From: Acidimicrobiaceae bacterium
Lineage (GTDB): Bacteria > Actinomycetota > Acidimicrobiia > Acidimicrobiales > Acidimicrobiaceae
Length of the DNA stretch: 5,961 bases
Direction: 5' to 3'
Assembly (NCBI GenBank): GCA_013044415.1
Contig: JABEUO010000070.1
Location: 1 to 5,961, forward strand
Within the stretch, counting starts at the first letter, position 1. Each line of letters begins with the position of its first letter. The notes under the pieces are model-generated. The model was not told where the DNA came from and made no database searches. It worked only from the letters and a program-made list of their open reading frames with translations. Below, piece by piece: positions 4,986 through 5,961 of this stretch. The translations under genes were made by a program, and so were the position numbers.

Positions 4986-5030
4986 ACTCTCCGGTCTTAT
5001 ACTCTCCGGTCTTATATTCTCCGCCCCAAT
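4986..5030. repeat. 15-bp tandem repeat (two exact copies plus a degenerate third)
   Basis: ACTCTCCGGTCTTAT occurs at 4986-5000 and 5001-5015 without change. A third unit at 5016-5030 (ATTCTCCGCCCCAAT) keeps 10 of 15 positions. It lies between the nrdJ stop and its downstream hairpin, so it would be in the nrdJ 3' untranslated region. Confidence 0.8.
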
Positions 5031-5043
5031 ATGCTCTCGAGAA

Positions 5044-5961
5044 TCAACTGCATCCACTAGTGGTGCCGCAGCTAGTGCAGACAAAGCAGGATCCGGCTCT
5101 TTGCATAGCATTTCCGCACTGATAGCAGTACGGGGAGTCCTTTGCTGCCTCCCGAGATAACAGGTTCAAGCCAGGAGCCACCGCATGAGTCTCGTGAGAA
5201 TAGTCAGACATCGAAGAATCGACTATTGCTACCGGATCATCCTGAAATAGCAGTGGCTGGGTCCTCTCTTGGACCGTCTGAATCCCAAGGTCGAGGCGCT
5301 CGTCCAATGGTAGGTAGTCAACTGCCAATCGTCGGAATATGTAGTCCACGAGCGAAGCGGCGATTCTGATGTCTGGATCGTCGGTCATTCCCGCCGGTTC
5401 AAACCTCATGTTCGTGTACTTGCGGACAAAGGTCGAAAGGGGAACTCCATGCTGTAGACCAAGGCTAACGGAAATTGAAAAAGCATCCATGATCCCAGCG
5501 AGAGTAGAACCCTGCTTGGAAACCTTCATAAACACTTCGCCAGGCCTGCCATCGTCATACTCTCCAACCGTTACATAACCTTCACAGTCAGCGACCCTGA
5601 AAGCAAACGTCGCCGAGCGTCTGCGTCTTGGCAGGCGCTCCCGCATCGGTTTCTTCACTACGACGGTCTGAGTATTGAGCGCCTTCTCAAGCTCTTCGAC
5701 CTTTTTCGCCAGCTCCAAATCGGTTAGAGATGTTGCCTTAGTAGTCGAAAGCGGCTGAGCCACCTTGCAGTTGTCGCGGTAGATAGCGACAGCCTTAATC
5801 CCCATCTTCCATGCATCAAAATGTAGTTTTTCAATCTCCTCAACGGTCGCCTCTTCTGGCATATTGACCGTCTTTGAGATTGCACCGGAAATGAATGGCT
5901 GGACAGCCGCCATCATCCTAACGTGGCCGAGGTAGTGGATAGTATTGTCGCCCATTGAACA
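5044..5961 (-). CDS. nrdJ: Adenosylcobalamin-dependent (class II) ribonucleotide reductase, C-terminal part
   Basis: The enzyme reduces ribonucleotides to deoxyribonucleotides using a radical made from vitamin B12 coenzyme, independently of oxygen. About 305 C-terminal residues are visible; the frame stays open to the right edge, and full-length relatives have roughly 900 or more residues. Counting from the first visible Met (5955), QPFISGAISKTVNMPEEAT (19-37) and KAVAIYRDNCKVAQP (54-68) are the end of the catalytic barrel. A linker with a basic RLPRRRR cluster (107-113) follows. Next is the conserved domain with GYVTVGEYDDGRPGE (126-140), GSTLAGIMDAF (149-159) and LQHGVPL (167-173). The tail has CxxC at 277/280 and Cys290, 293, 296 and 302 ending in CGTTSGCS, the zinc-ribbon and redox tail typical of this class. 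The N-terminal region and any cobalamin riboswitch lie outside the window. Confidence 0.97.
   Translation of the reverse strand, partial: CSMGDNTIHYLGHVRMMAAVQPFISGAISKTVNMPEEATVEEIEKLHFDAWKMGIKAVAIYRDNCKVAQPLSTTKATSLTDLELAKKVEELEKALNTQTVVVKKPMRERLPRRRRSATFAFRVADCEGYVTVGEYDDGRPGEVFMKVSKQGSTLAGIMDAFSISVSLGLQHGVPLSTFVRKYTNMRFEPAGMTDDPDIRIAASLVDYIFRRLAVDYLPLDERLDLGIQTVQERTQPLLFQDDPVAIVDSSMSDYSHETHAVAPGLNLLSREAAKDSPYCYQCGNAMQRAGSCFVCTSCGTTSGCS

Noticed and set aside
4914..5160. Short open frames on both strands across the 15-bp repeats and the nrdJ end (encoding IRPES or LSGLI repeats)
   Set aside because: They overlap the well-supported nrdJ C-terminus in other frames. The peptide repeats are a by-product of the in-phase 15-bp unit.

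Overview
The window looks like a chromosomal segment of an actinobacterium of moderate GC (about half G+C by eye). Three things point there: a mycothiol-type glycosyltransferase (MshA-like), an RsiG-type cyclic-di-GMP-binding anti-sigma factor, and proC followed by what may be the start of a BldC-like regulator, an arrangement also seen in Mycobacterium. A low-GC deep-branching actinobacterium such as a member of the Acidimicrobiia would fit, but the genus cannot be fixed from this sequence.

Layout. Positions 1-3475 hold a run of minus-strand genes, listed here in order of transcription: a 46-residue single-pass membrane protein (3335-3475), an S26 peptidase translationally coupled to it (2934-3338), an RsiG homologue (2397-2894), mshA (1054-2292), proC (72-884, probably leaderless with its own promoter), and the first 12 codons of a further gene (1-37). 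Positions 3476-3804 are a non-coding region carrying a 15-bp tandem repeat inside an inverted repeat. A DCC-family (DUF393) thiol-disulfide oxidoreductase-like gene runs on the plus strand at 3805-4344. Positions 4345-5043 have no convincing protein gene. This stretch has unusual dinucleotide composition, short repeats, a strong hairpin behind nrdJ and a possible minus-strand terminator at its far end. From 5044 to the right edge is the C-terminal third or so of a vitamin-B12-dependent (class II) ribonucleotide reductase, on the minus strand.

How the genes fit together. The minus-strand run mixes housekeeping metabolism (proline synthesis, mycothiol synthesis) with c-di-GMP-responsive control of a WhiG-type sigma factor and a small membrane peptidase. 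The sigma partner of RsiG is not in the window. The most notable items are four. The RsiG homologue carries two copies of the c-di-GMP signature, the second with Gln replaced by His. An undescribed microprotein is coupled to a minimal S26 peptidase. Three independent exact 15-bp tandem duplications lie within 1.5 kb. The anomalous 4345-4896 stretch could hold an undescribed RNA.
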